Part shown: piece by piece, positions 8,728 through 15,902 of the stretch
Layout of the letters: each line of letters begins with the position of its first letter
How positions within the stretch are numbered: the stretch's first letter is position 1
DNA from: an uncultured Collinsella sp.
GTDB lineage: Bacteria > Actinomycetota > Coriobacteriia > Coriobacteriales > Coriobacteriaceae
DNA length: 45,252 bases
Assembly (NCBI GenBank): GCA_958437495.1
Contig: CAUBOH010000017.1
Location: 1 to 45,252 of the forward strand
Direction: 5' to 3'
Notes under the pieces: model-generated
Databases searched by the model: none
Seen by the model: the letters and a program-made list of their open reading frames with translations, nothing else
Told to the model about the DNA's origin: nothing
Position numbers and translations under genes: made by a program

Positions 8728-9558
8728 ATGGATCGCAGTAAGGTACCAGCCGTTCTATCCATCGCAGGATCCGATTCCAGCGGTGGCGCCGGCATTCAGG
8801 CAGACATCAAGACCATCACGGCGCACCGTCTGTATGCCGAGACAGCCATCACCGCTATCACCGCACAAAACACGCTCGGTGTCACCGCCGTGCAGAATAT
8901 CTCCCCTGATATCGTAGCCGCGCAAATTGACGCCGTCTTTGACGATATCCGCCCGAGCGCCGTCAAGATCGGCATGGTTTCTTCTGTCGAGATTATCGAA
9001 GTCATCGCCGACCGCTTGAGCGCCTGGAACGCAACGAACGTGGTCGTCGACCCCGTTATGGTCGCCACTTCGGGTGCGCGCTTGATTGCCGAGGATGCCT
9101 CCGAGGCACTCACCCGCCGCCTGTTCCCGTTGGCAACGGTCATCACGCCCAATATTCCCGAGGCCATGGCGCTGCTCGATTACGAAGTCGATTCCGAGCG
9201 CACGCAGCAAAACGCCGCCATGCTCCTCACCCGCCACTTTGGCTGCGCGTCCCTCGTTAAGGGCGGGCATTTTGTCAACGAGGCCAACGATGTGCTAGCA
9301 GAGCCCGCGCCACTCGATGACGAGGGTAACCACCTAGGCGATCCGCTCACCACATGGTTCCGCCACAAGCGCATCGAGACCGGCAACACGCATGGCACCG
9401 GCTGCACGCTTTCGTCCGCCATTGCTTGCGCATTGGCACAGGGCATGGATCTTGCCGACGCTGTAAACGCCGGCAAGGCCTACCTAACCGGCGCTCTCGC
9501 CGCCGGCTTTGACATGGGCAAAGGTTCCGGCCCCGTCAACCACATGTGGCAGTATTAA
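8728..9558 (+). CDS. thiD: Hydroxymethylpyrimidine/phosphomethylpyrimidine kinase
   Basis: A 276-residue ribokinase-fold enzyme that phosphorylates HMP and HMP-phosphate to HMP-pyrophosphate, the substrate joined to thiazole by ThiE. The N-terminal SIAGSDSSGGAGIQADIKT, internal VVDPVMVATSGARLI, TPNIPEA and C-terminal GTGCTLSSAIACALAQG (anion hole and catalytic Asp region) are characteristic of ThiD. It starts at the ATG at 8728 with AAGGGAG 7 bases upstream. It follows thiC and acts on its product but seems to have its own promoter and lies outside the riboswitch. No thiE or thiazole genes are in the window. Confidence 0.95.
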   Translation: MDRSKVPAVLSIAGSDSSGGAGIQADIKTITAHRLYAETAITAITAQNTLGVTAVQNISPDIVAAQIDAVFDDIRPSAVKIGMVSSVEIIEVIADRLSAWNATNVVVDPVMVATSGARLIAEDASEALTRRLFPLATVITPNIPEAMALLDYEVDSERTQQNAAMLLTRHFGCASLVKGGHFVNEANDVLAEPAPLDDEGNHLGDPLTTWFRHKRIETGNTHGTGCTLSSAIACALAQGMDLADAVNAGKAYLTGALAAGFDMGKGSGPVNHMWQY

Positions 9559-9572
9559 GATTCGCAGCCCAA

Positions 9573-9609
9573 AACCACCGCAAAGGGGACAGGCACCTTT
9601 GCGGTGGTT
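9573..9609. repeat. Inverted repeat with perfect 14-base arms
   Basis: AACCACCGCAAAGG (9573-9586) and CCTTTGCGGTGGTT (9596-9609) are perfect reverse complements around a 9-base loop. It lies 14 bases after the thiD stop. It could end thiD transcription, but no U-run follows. Confidence 0.8.
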
Positions 9610-9619
9610 CCCACAAACA

Positions 9620-9754
9620 TCTCGATCTGTAACAGTTAGAGCCCATTTTTCGGCCCACCTGTTACAGATCGAGACATTCAAATTCCGCTGAGAAGATAAT
9701 CTCGATCTGTAACAGTAACTCAGCAAAATCGACCCTAGATGTTACAGATCGAGA
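9620..9754. repeat. Two tandem palindromic units (REP-like array)
   Basis: The 16-mer TCTCGATCTGTAACAG occurs at 9620-9635 and 9700-9715; its reverse complement occurs at 9659-9674 (complete) and 9740-9754 (15 of 16 bases). The four half-sites form two inverted pairs with loops of 23-24 bases whose sequences differ. The arrangement resembles bacterial REP/BIME elements and fills the gap between the convergent thiD and SGNH genes, with the preceding 14-base-arm hairpin. Confidence 0.85.
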
Positions 9755-9810
9755 CAAACGACCGAAACAAGCCGCCGCAAGGGGAACTTTTATACCGCTT
9801 TGGGGCTGCG

Positions 9811-10470
9811 CTACTCACCGAGCATCTCTTGGAGCTTGGCTGCCACGGCATGCCCCAAGCTCTCGTGGCTTTCGGGCATCATATGCAGATAGTCGATATC
9901 GCCTGGCTCGGCAAAGTCGGCGGCATTCAAAAAGTCACAGCCAAACTGCTCAGCCACATGCGCGTAGTACTCACCAAAATGCTCCGAGGCTTCTACGGAA
10001 TGCTCGTCAAAATCGGTCATATATACGTCGGCGATCTGCGGCTTGATCTTGATAGGAGCCATCAGCAGAATGCGCGGACAAGGCGCAGCGTCGGTCCACG
10101 GAAACGCACGGACGGCGCGAATCAACGCCATGGCGCCGCGGGCAATATCGGAGGCCGTCACGCCAAAGACCGTCTTGCAGTCGTTGGTGCCCAGCATGAT
10201 CACAATCGCATCCAGCGGCTTATGGGCCTCGAGCAGCATCGGAAGCGCGCGAATGCCGTTGAGGTTGGTGTCCAGATGGCACATATCGTCGCGCACCGTC
10301 GTGCGACCATTTAGACCTTCCTCAATCACATGCCAGCCCTCACCCAGGTCACGCTGCACCACACCGCACCAGCGCACATCCCGCGCATAGCGCACTGCGG
10401 TGCCGTCGCGCATGCCCGCCGGATCATAGCCATAGGTGTTGCTGTCACCAAAGCACAGAACGTTTTTCAT
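9811..10470 (-). CDS. SGNH/GDSL-family hydrolase
   Basis: A 219-residue esterase/lipase-like protein. The GDSN block (residues 8-11) places the nucleophile at Ser10; EGLNGRTT holds the Gly block, MLGTND the Asn block, and a C-terminal ESHESLGH region the His. The family removes acyl or acetyl groups from sugars, lipids or peptides, and close relatives act as arylesterases or acetylxylan esterases. No signal peptide is visible, so it acts in the cytoplasm. The ATG at 10470 has GAGGAG 7 bases upstream. It follows the PARG-like gene on the same strand, but a strong hairpin separates them by 20 bases from this start. Confidence 0.9.
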   Translation of the reverse strand: MKNVLCFGDSNTYGYDPAGMRDGTAVRYARDVRWCGVVQRDLGEGWHVIEEGLNGRTTVRDDMCHLDTNLNGIRALPMLLEAHKPLDAIVIMLGTNDCKTVFGVTASDIARGAMALIRAVRAFPWTDAAPCPRILLMAPIKIKPQIADVYMTDFDEHSVEASEHFGEYYAHVAEQFGCDFLNAADFAEPGDIDYLHMMPESHESLGHAVAAKLQEMLGE

Positions 10471-10489
10471 CTTGAGCTCCTCATTCAGT

Positions 10490-10524
10490 AAAAAGCCGAC
10501 GGGGGCAACCCCTCCCGTCGGCTT
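10490..10524 (-). terminator. Intrinsic terminator after the PARG-like gene
   Basis: On the minus strand a GC-rich stem with AAGCCGACGGG and CCCGTCGGCTT arms is followed by TTTTT. It lies between the PARG-like gene stop (10549) and the SGNH start (10470). Only about 10 bases remain before the SGNH ribosome site, leaving no room for a normal promoter, so SGNH may depend on read-through. Confidence 0.85.
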
Positions 10525-10548
10525 GGCATATCACATCGCGCGTACCGC

Positions 10549-11679
10549 TTACAGGTACTTGCGCCAGTCGTCCTCGTCCTCATCATCCTCAGCTGCCGCC
10601 TGGGCCTGCTCGGCGGCACGAGCGGCTGCGGCGCGGGCGGCAACCTGGGCATAGGACTCCTCGTTGCGCTCGGGGAAGTTTGCCAGCACGTGCTCGAACT
10701 TGGCAAAGTCCTCGTCCCAGCGCGTAGAGGGCACGGCAAAGAAGACCTGCTTGACCTTGAAGTCACCCGATGCGAGCTCCTTGCGGAAGAGCTCGGCCAC
10801 GGCCTCGGCGTCAAAGCCGCTGTTCTCGCAGCCCCAAGCACCCAGTACGAGCTTCTCGCGACCCAGCTCATCGCAGATAGCCAGCACAAAGCGAATGCGG
10901 TCGCGCAGGGCGTCAAGCAAGGCATCGTCGCTCACGCGGTACTCCTGGCGTGCACGCTTGGCGTTGGGTGCAGCGGCGACGATTACGTCGGCATAGGCGT
11001 GCACATGGTTGCGGTCGAAGCGCACCGCGGGCACCACCAGCGCACGGTTGCGATACAGCTCACAGTTGATGTTGCGGCGACGGTTCTCGCCGTACCATTT
11101 ACGCTGCTTATCGAGAACGTTGTACAGATACGAATCGGCGCACAGCGTGGCCTCCTGGCCCAGATAGCCCTGGATGTAGCCACCGCCCGGGTTGGTGAAC
11201 GAGGCAAAGGCGAGTACGGCCATGTCGCAGAACTGCGCGTAGCCTCGGCCGTTATCCAGAATGGCCTGCGTGGCAGAGGCGTCGAGCACAGTGACCTCGG
11301 GCAGGACCGGAGCGGGCTCCTCGGCGGCAGACGCGGGCTCGGTCTCCGCGGCCTCCTCTGCGGGCGCAGGCTCGGCCACGGCCTCGGTCTCGGCAGACGC
11401 AGCCTCAGCGGTCTCGACCCCGGCGGCCTCAGACTCCTCGGCAACCTGCTCCTCAGCAGCCGCCTTCTGGGTCTTGGCCTTCATCGCCGCGACAAAACCG
11501 ACAGGCATACCATCGAACTCGCGCACGCCGGCAAGCGAACGCTCGATGTCCTTGGCGCAGGCCTCGGACACAGCCATCACATGGCGCTCGGCGGCCTTCG
11601 CACGCGCCTCACGCTTGGGATTGGGCTGACCCGCTCGGTTGGACCTGCGGTTACGGTTCCTGTTGTCGACGTCTGCCAT
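10549..11679 (-). CDS. TIGR02452/PARG-like macro-fold protein with altered catalytic motif
   Basis: A 376-residue protein related to microbial poly(ADP-ribose) glycohydrolases. The core (about 128-350) shows VLAFASFTNPGGGYIQGYLGQE, WYGENR, VPAVRFDRN, VIVAAAPN, LVLGAWGCENSGFD and QVFFAVP, all in family order. The family signature is GGG-X6-8-QEE, the second Glu being catalytic; here residues 165-167 are GGG but 175-177 are Gln-Glu-Ala, so glycohydrolase activity may be lost while ADP-ribose binding remains. An N-terminal helical part (to about 70) is separated from the core by an Ala/Glu-rich, probably disordered stretch (71-127). The start at 11679 has GAAAGG upstream. It lies downstream of the Bax-inhibitor gene, separated by a terminator. 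Confidence 0.85.
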   Translation of the reverse strand: MADVDNRNRNRRSNRAGQPNPKREARAKAAERHVMAVSEACAKDIERSLAGVREFDGMPVGFVAAMKAKTQKAAAEEQVAEESEAAGVETAEAASAETEAVAEPAPAEEAAETEPASAAEEPAPVLPEVTVLDASATQAILDNGRGYAQFCDMAVLAFASFTNPGGGYIQGYLGQEATLCADSYLYNVLDKQRKWYGENRRRNINCELYRNRALVVPAVRFDRNHVHAYADVIVAAAPNAKRARQEYRVSDDALLDALRDRIRFVLAICDELGREKLVLGAWGCENSGFDAEAVAELFRKELASGDFKVKQVFFAVPSTRWDEDFAKFEHVLANFPERNEESYAQVAARAAAARAAEQAQAAAEDDEDEDDWRKYL

Positions 11680-11744
11680 ACATGGCCACCTTTCCTGTCG
11701 CTGCCGCTATCGGCTTTTCCCATCCATGATACCCCGCCGTGCAC

Positions 11745-11773
11745 AAAAAAGACGGCCCCGAAGGACCGCCTTT
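11745..11773 (-). terminator. Terminator of the Bax-inhibitor gene
   Basis: On the minus strand AGGCGGTCC and GGGCCGTCT form an imperfect stem around CTTC, followed by six T. It lies about 50 bases after the stop of the Bax-inhibitor-1 gene. Confidence 0.7.
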
Positions 11774-11819
11774 CGCATCGTTTTACCGTGTCCGGCAGGA
11801 AGCACCGCAATGCCTCGCT

Positions 11820-12515
11820 TTAATCGCGACGGCCGAGGATGTTCAGAATGCGCAGGAACACGTTGATGATGTCCACGAACAGGTTGGATGCCATAAGCAC
11901 GGCGTTGGGCAGCGTGGGCGGCACCGTCGTTGCCACATAGGTGTCGTAGCCGATGAAGCCGGCGAACACCACGATCACGATCAGGTCGGTGATGGACTGC
12001 GAAACGCCCATGAACATCAACACGATCTCGACCAGAATCGTGGCAAGCAGGATGCCAAAACCAATGCCATACACACGCTGGAAGAACTTGGGGAAGGTCA
12101 CGCCCAGCGCACCAAAGACAAAGGTAATGGCGGCCGTGGCGATAAAGGCGGTGTTAATGGTAGGCAGGTCGTAGTTGGCAAGACCAAACGACGCCGTCAG
12201 ACCAAAGGTGCTCGCAAAGACCACGTAGCCCACGAGTGACAGGCCCACGGACTGTTTGCTGACGGCAGCCGACATCATGACCATGCCGACGATGGTCAAA
12301 ATAAATGAGCCAAAGACCAGCGGCAAAGCGGCGCCGCTCATCATCATGCGCGCAAACGACATGGTGCTCGTAAAATAGGCGCCGGCGCCCATGGCGCAAA
12401 AGCCGAAAAAGATCAGAGCAGACATGACAAGGTTGTACGCGCGCGGCGACATCTCCTTGGCACGGCTTGCGCCGGTCTCGATGGGGCCGTTCTGATAGCC
12501 CTGGATATCGTTCAT
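11820..12515 (-). CDS. Bax inhibitor-1 / YccA family membrane protein
   Basis: A 231-residue polytopic membrane protein with about seven hydrophobic helices from residue 30 onwards and a polar N-terminus. The family (UPF0005, BI-1-like) includes bacterial YetJ, a pH-dependent calcium leak channel, and YccA, which modulates FtsH proteolysis. Family features seen here are the FIGYDTYVATT segment with its conserved Asp and the LDIIN-like end VDIINVFLRILNILG, typical of the C-terminus. The ATG at 12515 has AAAGGAC upstream. It is transcribed as a single gene ending in its own terminator. Physiological role in this organism is unknown. Confidence 0.92.
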   Translation of the reverse strand: MNDIQGYQNGPIETGASRAKEMSPRAYNLVMSALIFFGFCAMGAGAYFTSTMSFARMMMSGAALPLVFGSFILTIVGMVMMSAAVSKQSVGLSLVGYVVFASTFGLTASFGLANYDLPTINTAFIATAAITFVFGALGVTFPKFFQRVYGIGFGILLATILVEIVLMFMGVSQSITDLIVIVVFAGFIGYDTYVATTVPPTLPNAVLMASNLFVDIINVFLRILNILGRRD

Positions 12516-12595
12516 AATTTCGTCCTTTCAAAAAGCACCGCGACGGCGCCGTAGCTGACAAGTTTCCTGCCATTGTACCCGAACGCCACGCGTTC

Positions 12596-12934
12596 TTACC
12601 TGCGACGCTCGCTCTCGAGTGTTCGGTCGAACGCCCACACCCACCAACGCATCAGATGAGTCTGCGAGCCATCCGGTCGCTCGCGTGCCCGTTCTTCCAG
12701 ATACAGTTCGGTCGCATGTCCGCCAAAACGAACCTTATAAGTCGCCGTACGAATGCCGTGAACCGTCAGGCCAAAACCGGTGGACGAGACAATCTCGTCA
12801 ATCGTAAAGCAGCGACCGTCAACCCAGCAGACGGTAACCGGCACAACCTGTCCGCCCGCGAGGATGCGAGCCACGACGTCCACATACTGCTTGTGTACGC
12901 GCCGAGTTTTGCCATCTGTCTGTCGATATTCCAT
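12596..12934 (-). CDS. Unknown small actinobacterial-type protein
   Basis: A protein of 112 residues (119 if started at 12955) rich in Trp, Arg and beta-prone segments: VVPVTVCWVDGRCFTIDEIVSS, ATYKVRFGGHATELYLEE and LMRWWVWAF. It has no signal or membrane segment and looks like a small single-domain beta protein, which I cannot name. The start is unsettled: AGGAGG lies only one base before the ATG at 12934, while the ATG at 12955 has no ribosome site. Two in-frame starts on either side of a strong but misplaced site is odd; initiation may use 12955 or a non-standard site. It lies between the Bax-inhibitor gene and a divergent phosphate transporter. Confidence 0.62.
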   Translation of the reverse strand: MEYRQTDGKTRRVHKQYVDVVARILAGGQVVPVTVCWVDGRCFTIDEIVSSTGFGLTVHGIRTATYKVRFGGHATELYLEERARERPDGSQTHLMRWWVWAFDRTLESERRR

Positions 12935-13182
12935 GCCTCCTATTATCGAACGCATGTTTGCATGTTGTAAAGCGAACAGGCTGTGGTTTTGGGGTGTTGG
13001 GGCGCGCACGTGTCCTCATGGCGTGTTAGCAAAAAGAACACCCGCGGTCAACAGGGATAATATTCAATTTTAGTGCCAAAAAATTCACTGCTCCCATCAG
13101 AACTCGGTAAAGAAACCCGCGGGAGGTGATACGATTTATCATGTTTCTGTAACGTGCCTGCAAACTTCGAGAAAGCCCATAT

Positions 13183-14232
13183 ATGGACGTAACGTTCTCA
13201 ACCTTCCTCGGCCAACTTGTGTCGAACCCAGTCCTTGCCGTCACCGTGATCCTCGCGCTCGGCGCCATCTTCGTCAATGGATGGACCGACGCACCCAACG
13301 CCATCGCGACCTGTGTCACTACGCGTTGCATGCCCGCCCGCACCGCCATTCTCATGAGTGCCGCATTCAACTTCCTCGGCGTGCTCATCATGACGCACTT
13401 TAACGCGAGCGTCGCCAACACCATCTCCCATATTGTCGACTTTGGCGGAAACAGTACCATGGCGCTCGCCTGCCTGTGCGCGGCGCTGTTCTCCATCGTC
13501 GTCTACGGCGCCACAGCGTCGCGGTTTGGCATCCCCACCTCGCAAAGCCACAGCCTTATCGCCGGCCTGACCGGTGCCGCCATCGCCCTCGGCGGTGCGA
13601 GCAGCGTCAACGTCCACGAGTGGATGAAGGTCATCTACGGCCTGGCGCTCTCCATCGGCCTGGGCTTTGTCATGGGCTGGGTCCTTTGCAAGCTCGTCTC
13701 GATTCTTTTCGCCGCCGCCAACAGGCGACGTGCCAATGTCTTCTTTAAATACGCTCAGATCGCGAGCGCTGCGGCCATGAGCTTTATGCACGGCGCGCAG
13801 GATGGACAGAAGTTCATCGGCGTGCTCTTTTTAGGCGTGGCCTTCGCCAGCGGCCAGACGAGCGTCGGCGATGCCGGCATCCCCATCTGGATTATGCTGC
13901 TGTGCTCGGCCACTATGGGTATCGGCACCAGCGTGGGCGGCGAGCGCATCATCAAGTCCGTTGGCCAGAGCATGGTCAAGCTCGAAAAGTACCAGGGCTT
14001 CTCCGCCGACCTGGCGGGCGCCGCAAATCTGCTGCTTGCCACGCTCACCGGCATCCCCGTGTCCTCCACTCACATCAAGACCTGCGCCATCATGGGCGTC
14101 GGCGCCGTCAAGCGCCTTTCGGCCATCAACTTCGGCGTAGTCAAGGACATGATGTTCACCTGGTTCTTCACCTTCCCCGCCTGTGGACTCATCAGCTTTG
14201 TCATGGCCAAGCTGTTCATGATGTTCATCTAG
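13183..14232 (+). CDS. pit: Low-affinity inorganic phosphate transporter (Pit family)
   Basis: A 349-residue membrane carrier taking up phosphate, in the Pit family as a metal-phosphate complex driven by the proton gradient. The duplicated Pit signature is visible as NGWTDAPNAIATCVTTR (near 29-45) and SFMHGAQDGQKFIG plus GIGTSVGGERIIKSVG in the second half. About ten hydrophobic helices are present. DUF47 follows 67 bases downstream, the classic pit partner. The ATG at 13183 has only a weak GAGA site. The 170-base leader contains an AT-rich GATAATATT stretch that could hold a -10, but no clear -35. Confidence 0.93.
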   Translation: MDVTFSTFLGQLVSNPVLAVTVILALGAIFVNGWTDAPNAIATCVTTRCMPARTAILMSAAFNFLGVLIMTHFNASVANTISHIVDFGGNSTMALACLCAALFSIVVYGATASRFGIPTSQSHSLIAGLTGAAIALGGASSVNVHEWMKVIYGLALSIGLGFVMGWVLCKLVSILFAAANRRRANVFFKYAQIASAAAMSFMHGAQDGQKFIGVLFLGVAFASGQTSVGDAGIPIWIMLLCSATMGIGTSVGGERIIKSVGQSMVKLEKYQGFSADLAGAANLLLATLTGIPVSSTHIKTCAIMGVGAVKRLSAINFGVVKDMMFTWFFTFPACGLISFVMAKLFMMFI

Positions 14233-14299
14233 TCAAACCGAACGTCCATCCGGACCGCATTACCTCTCCCACCCGTCTTCGCCTCGAAAGGACCCACTC

Positions 14300-14923
14300 A
14301 TGGCAAAGAAACCCGATTCGTTCTACTTTGACAACTACGTCGCCTGCGCCGACCTTGCCGTCCAGGCCGCCGAGCTGCTCACCAAGATTTTCGAGAACTT
14401 CGATCCTGCAAAGATTCACGATATGCTCGACAAGATGCACGCGATCGAGCATGCGGCCGACAAGAAGCACCATGAGCTTGAGGACGCCCTGCTCACGGCC
14501 TTTATCACCCCGCTTGAGCGCGAGGACCTGGACCTGATGAGCTGCTCACTCGACACCGTGCTCGACCGCATCGAGGGCGTCGTGCAGCGCGTCTACTTCA
14601 CCAACATCCAGAGCATCCATCCCGACGCCATCGTCATCGCCCACAAGGTGACCGACGCTTGCCGCGCCATGAAGGACCTGATGGTCGAGCTGCCCAACTA
14701 CCGCAAGTCCAAGACCCTGCGCGAACTCGTCATCCAGATCAACACGATCGAGTCCGAGGCCGACGATCTCTACATCAACGCTATGCGCAACCTGCACGTC
14801 AATGGCAAGGATCCGCTCGAGGTCATCGCCTGGCGTGACGTGTACGCCTTCCTGGAGTACTGCGCCGACTGCTGCGAGAATGTGGCCGATGTTGTGGATT
14901 CGATTGTCATGAAGAACAGTTAA
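14300..14923 (+). CDS. DUF47 family (PhoU-like) Pit accessory protein
   Basis: A 207-residue all-alpha cytoplasmic protein of the DUF47/UPF0111 family, distantly related to PhoU. These proteins sit next to pit genes and are thought to tune or gate phosphate uptake. Family features are the E/D-rich helical repeats: EHAADKKHHELEDALLTAFITPLEREDL, SLDTVLDRIEGV, TIESEADDLY and AWRDVYAFLEYCADCCENVADV. It starts at 14300 with GAAAGGAC 8 bases upstream. It is followed directly by a long inverted repeat. Confidence 0.93.
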   Translation: MAKKPDSFYFDNYVACADLAVQAAELLTKIFENFDPAKIHDMLDKMHAIEHAADKKHHELEDALLTAFITPLEREDLDLMSCSLDTVLDRIEGVVQRVYFTNIQSIHPDAIVIAHKVTDACRAMKDLMVELPNYRKSKTLRELVIQINTIESEADDLYINAMRNLHVNGKDPLEVIAWRDVYAFLEYCADCCENVADVVDSIVMKNS

Positions 14924-14929
14924 TTGGGG

Positions 14930-15037
14930 GGTACGTGTCCCGGTGGCGAAGGGCCGGCCACGGTTTGCTTTCTCACTCCGGCTGCGTAGCAGAGTCGTTC
15001 GAAAGTAAACCGTGGTCGGCCCTTCGCCTTACGTACC
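14930..15037. repeat. Fold-back element after DUF47 gene
   Basis: Main arms at 14946-14972 and 15001-15027 (27 bases) pair 25 of 27, the two differences being compatible with G-U pairs in RNA. An outer pair GGTACGT/ACGTACC (14930-14936, 15031-15037) extends it. The interior of 28 bases has no reading frame. It resembles the element at 1002-1129 in layout (long GC-rich arms, an inner variable part, directly behind a plus-strand gene). Behind it CTTGGCTGATA is repeated directly at 15050-15060 and 15079-15089. Confidence 0.8.
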
Positions 15038-15205
15038 ACCATTGGGAACCTTGGCTGATAGCTTGAGTGCAATTAAGTCTTGGCTGATATGGCCTCTTGT
15101 GCCCAAATGGATACTTTGGGACTGTGATGGGCGTTTGGGTGGATGGGGCTTTGGGTACCCTTTGTTTTACTTTGGATTGATTTGCTGACTTTGGAGGGTT
15201 TGGTT

Positions 15206-15736
15206 ATGTCGTATTTGGATCTGGCTCGGGGTCGTTATTCTTGTCGTTTGTTTGAGGATCGTTCTGTTGAGCAGGTTGTGGTGGATGCCATTGTTGAGGC
15301 TGGGCGTATTGCTCCTTCTGCTTGTAATAACCATCCAACCCGTGTGATGGTGTTGGATACGCCTGAGCTTCTGGAGAAGGCTGCTGCTTGTCAGCCTCGG
15401 TTTGCTCGTGATGGATCTATCTTTGGGGCTCCGCTTATCTTTCTTATTTGCAGCGTTACCGACGATGCTTGGGTGCGCCCTTATGACCAGATGAACTCGA
15501 GTGCCATCGATACCTCGATCGTTTGCGATCAGATGATGATGGAGGCCGAGGAGCAGGGCCTGGGAACGTGCTGGGTATGCCATTTTAAGCCCGAGGTAGC
15601 ACAAGAGCAGTTCAACCTGCCCGAGGGCGTCTATCCCTATCACATGCTCGTCTGCGGCTATCCTGCCGACCACATCGCCGATCCCGAGCATCGCGAGGCC
15701 CGTACCATTCCCCTCTCCGACTTCCTCCTCAATTAG
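15206..15736 (+). CDS. Nitroreductase family protein
   Basis: A 176-residue FMN-dependent oxidoreductase of the small nitroreductase family. The N-terminal RGRYSCRLFEDRSV and APSACNNHPTRVMVLD segments hold the flavin-phosphate contacts (Arg/Ser and Ser/Asn positions), and LGTCWVCHF lies in the second half. Natural substrates are unknown; relatives reduce nitro compounds, quinones or flavins with NAD(P)H. The start is the ATG at 15206 with GGAGGG 7 bases upstream. The first 85 or so codons are strongly T- and G-ending (GCT, CGT, GTT, TTT), unlike all neighbours, then usage changes to the normal C-ending pattern from about 15470. Confidence 0.9.
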   Translation: MSYLDLARGRYSCRLFEDRSVEQVVVDAIVEAGRIAPSACNNHPTRVMVLDTPELLEKAAACQPRFARDGSIFGAPLIFLICSVTDDAWVRPYDQMNSSAIDTSIVCDQMMMEAEEQGLGTCWVCHFKPEVAQEQFNLPEGVYPYHMLVCGYPADHIADPEHREARTIPLSDFLLN

Positions 15737-15780
15737 TTTTTGGCACGTGCCCTAAAATCTACCTTTTACCACGCGCCCTT

Positions 15781-15822
15781 CGCCGAGTTCTGCCCTATCG
15801 CACGCAGAGCTCGGCGTTTTGT
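15781..15822 (+). terminator. Terminator of the nitroreductase gene
   Basis: CGCCGAGTTCTGC (15781-15793) pairs with GCAGAGCTCGGCG (15804-15816) in 12 of 13 positions, followed by TTTTGTTT. Confidence 0.9.
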
Positions 15823-15844
15823 TTCCCAACCCGTATGCGGCCAC

Positions 15845-15875
15845 AAAAAAGGAGCCCGCAGGTGCGAGCTCCTCT
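15845..15875 (-). terminator. Terminator of divIVA
   Basis: On the minus strand AGGAGC and GCTCCT arms with an inner CGC/GCG pair are followed by a run of six T. It lies 28 bases after the divIVA stop and closes the long minus-strand division region. Confidence 0.9.
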
Positions 15876-15902
15876 TAAGGACACTAGATTGTAGCTCTGG
15901 AG

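Noticed and set aside
9620..9754. CRISPR array
   Set aside because: The repeats alternate in orientation, only four half-sites exist, the gaps are 23-24 bases, and no cas genes are near.
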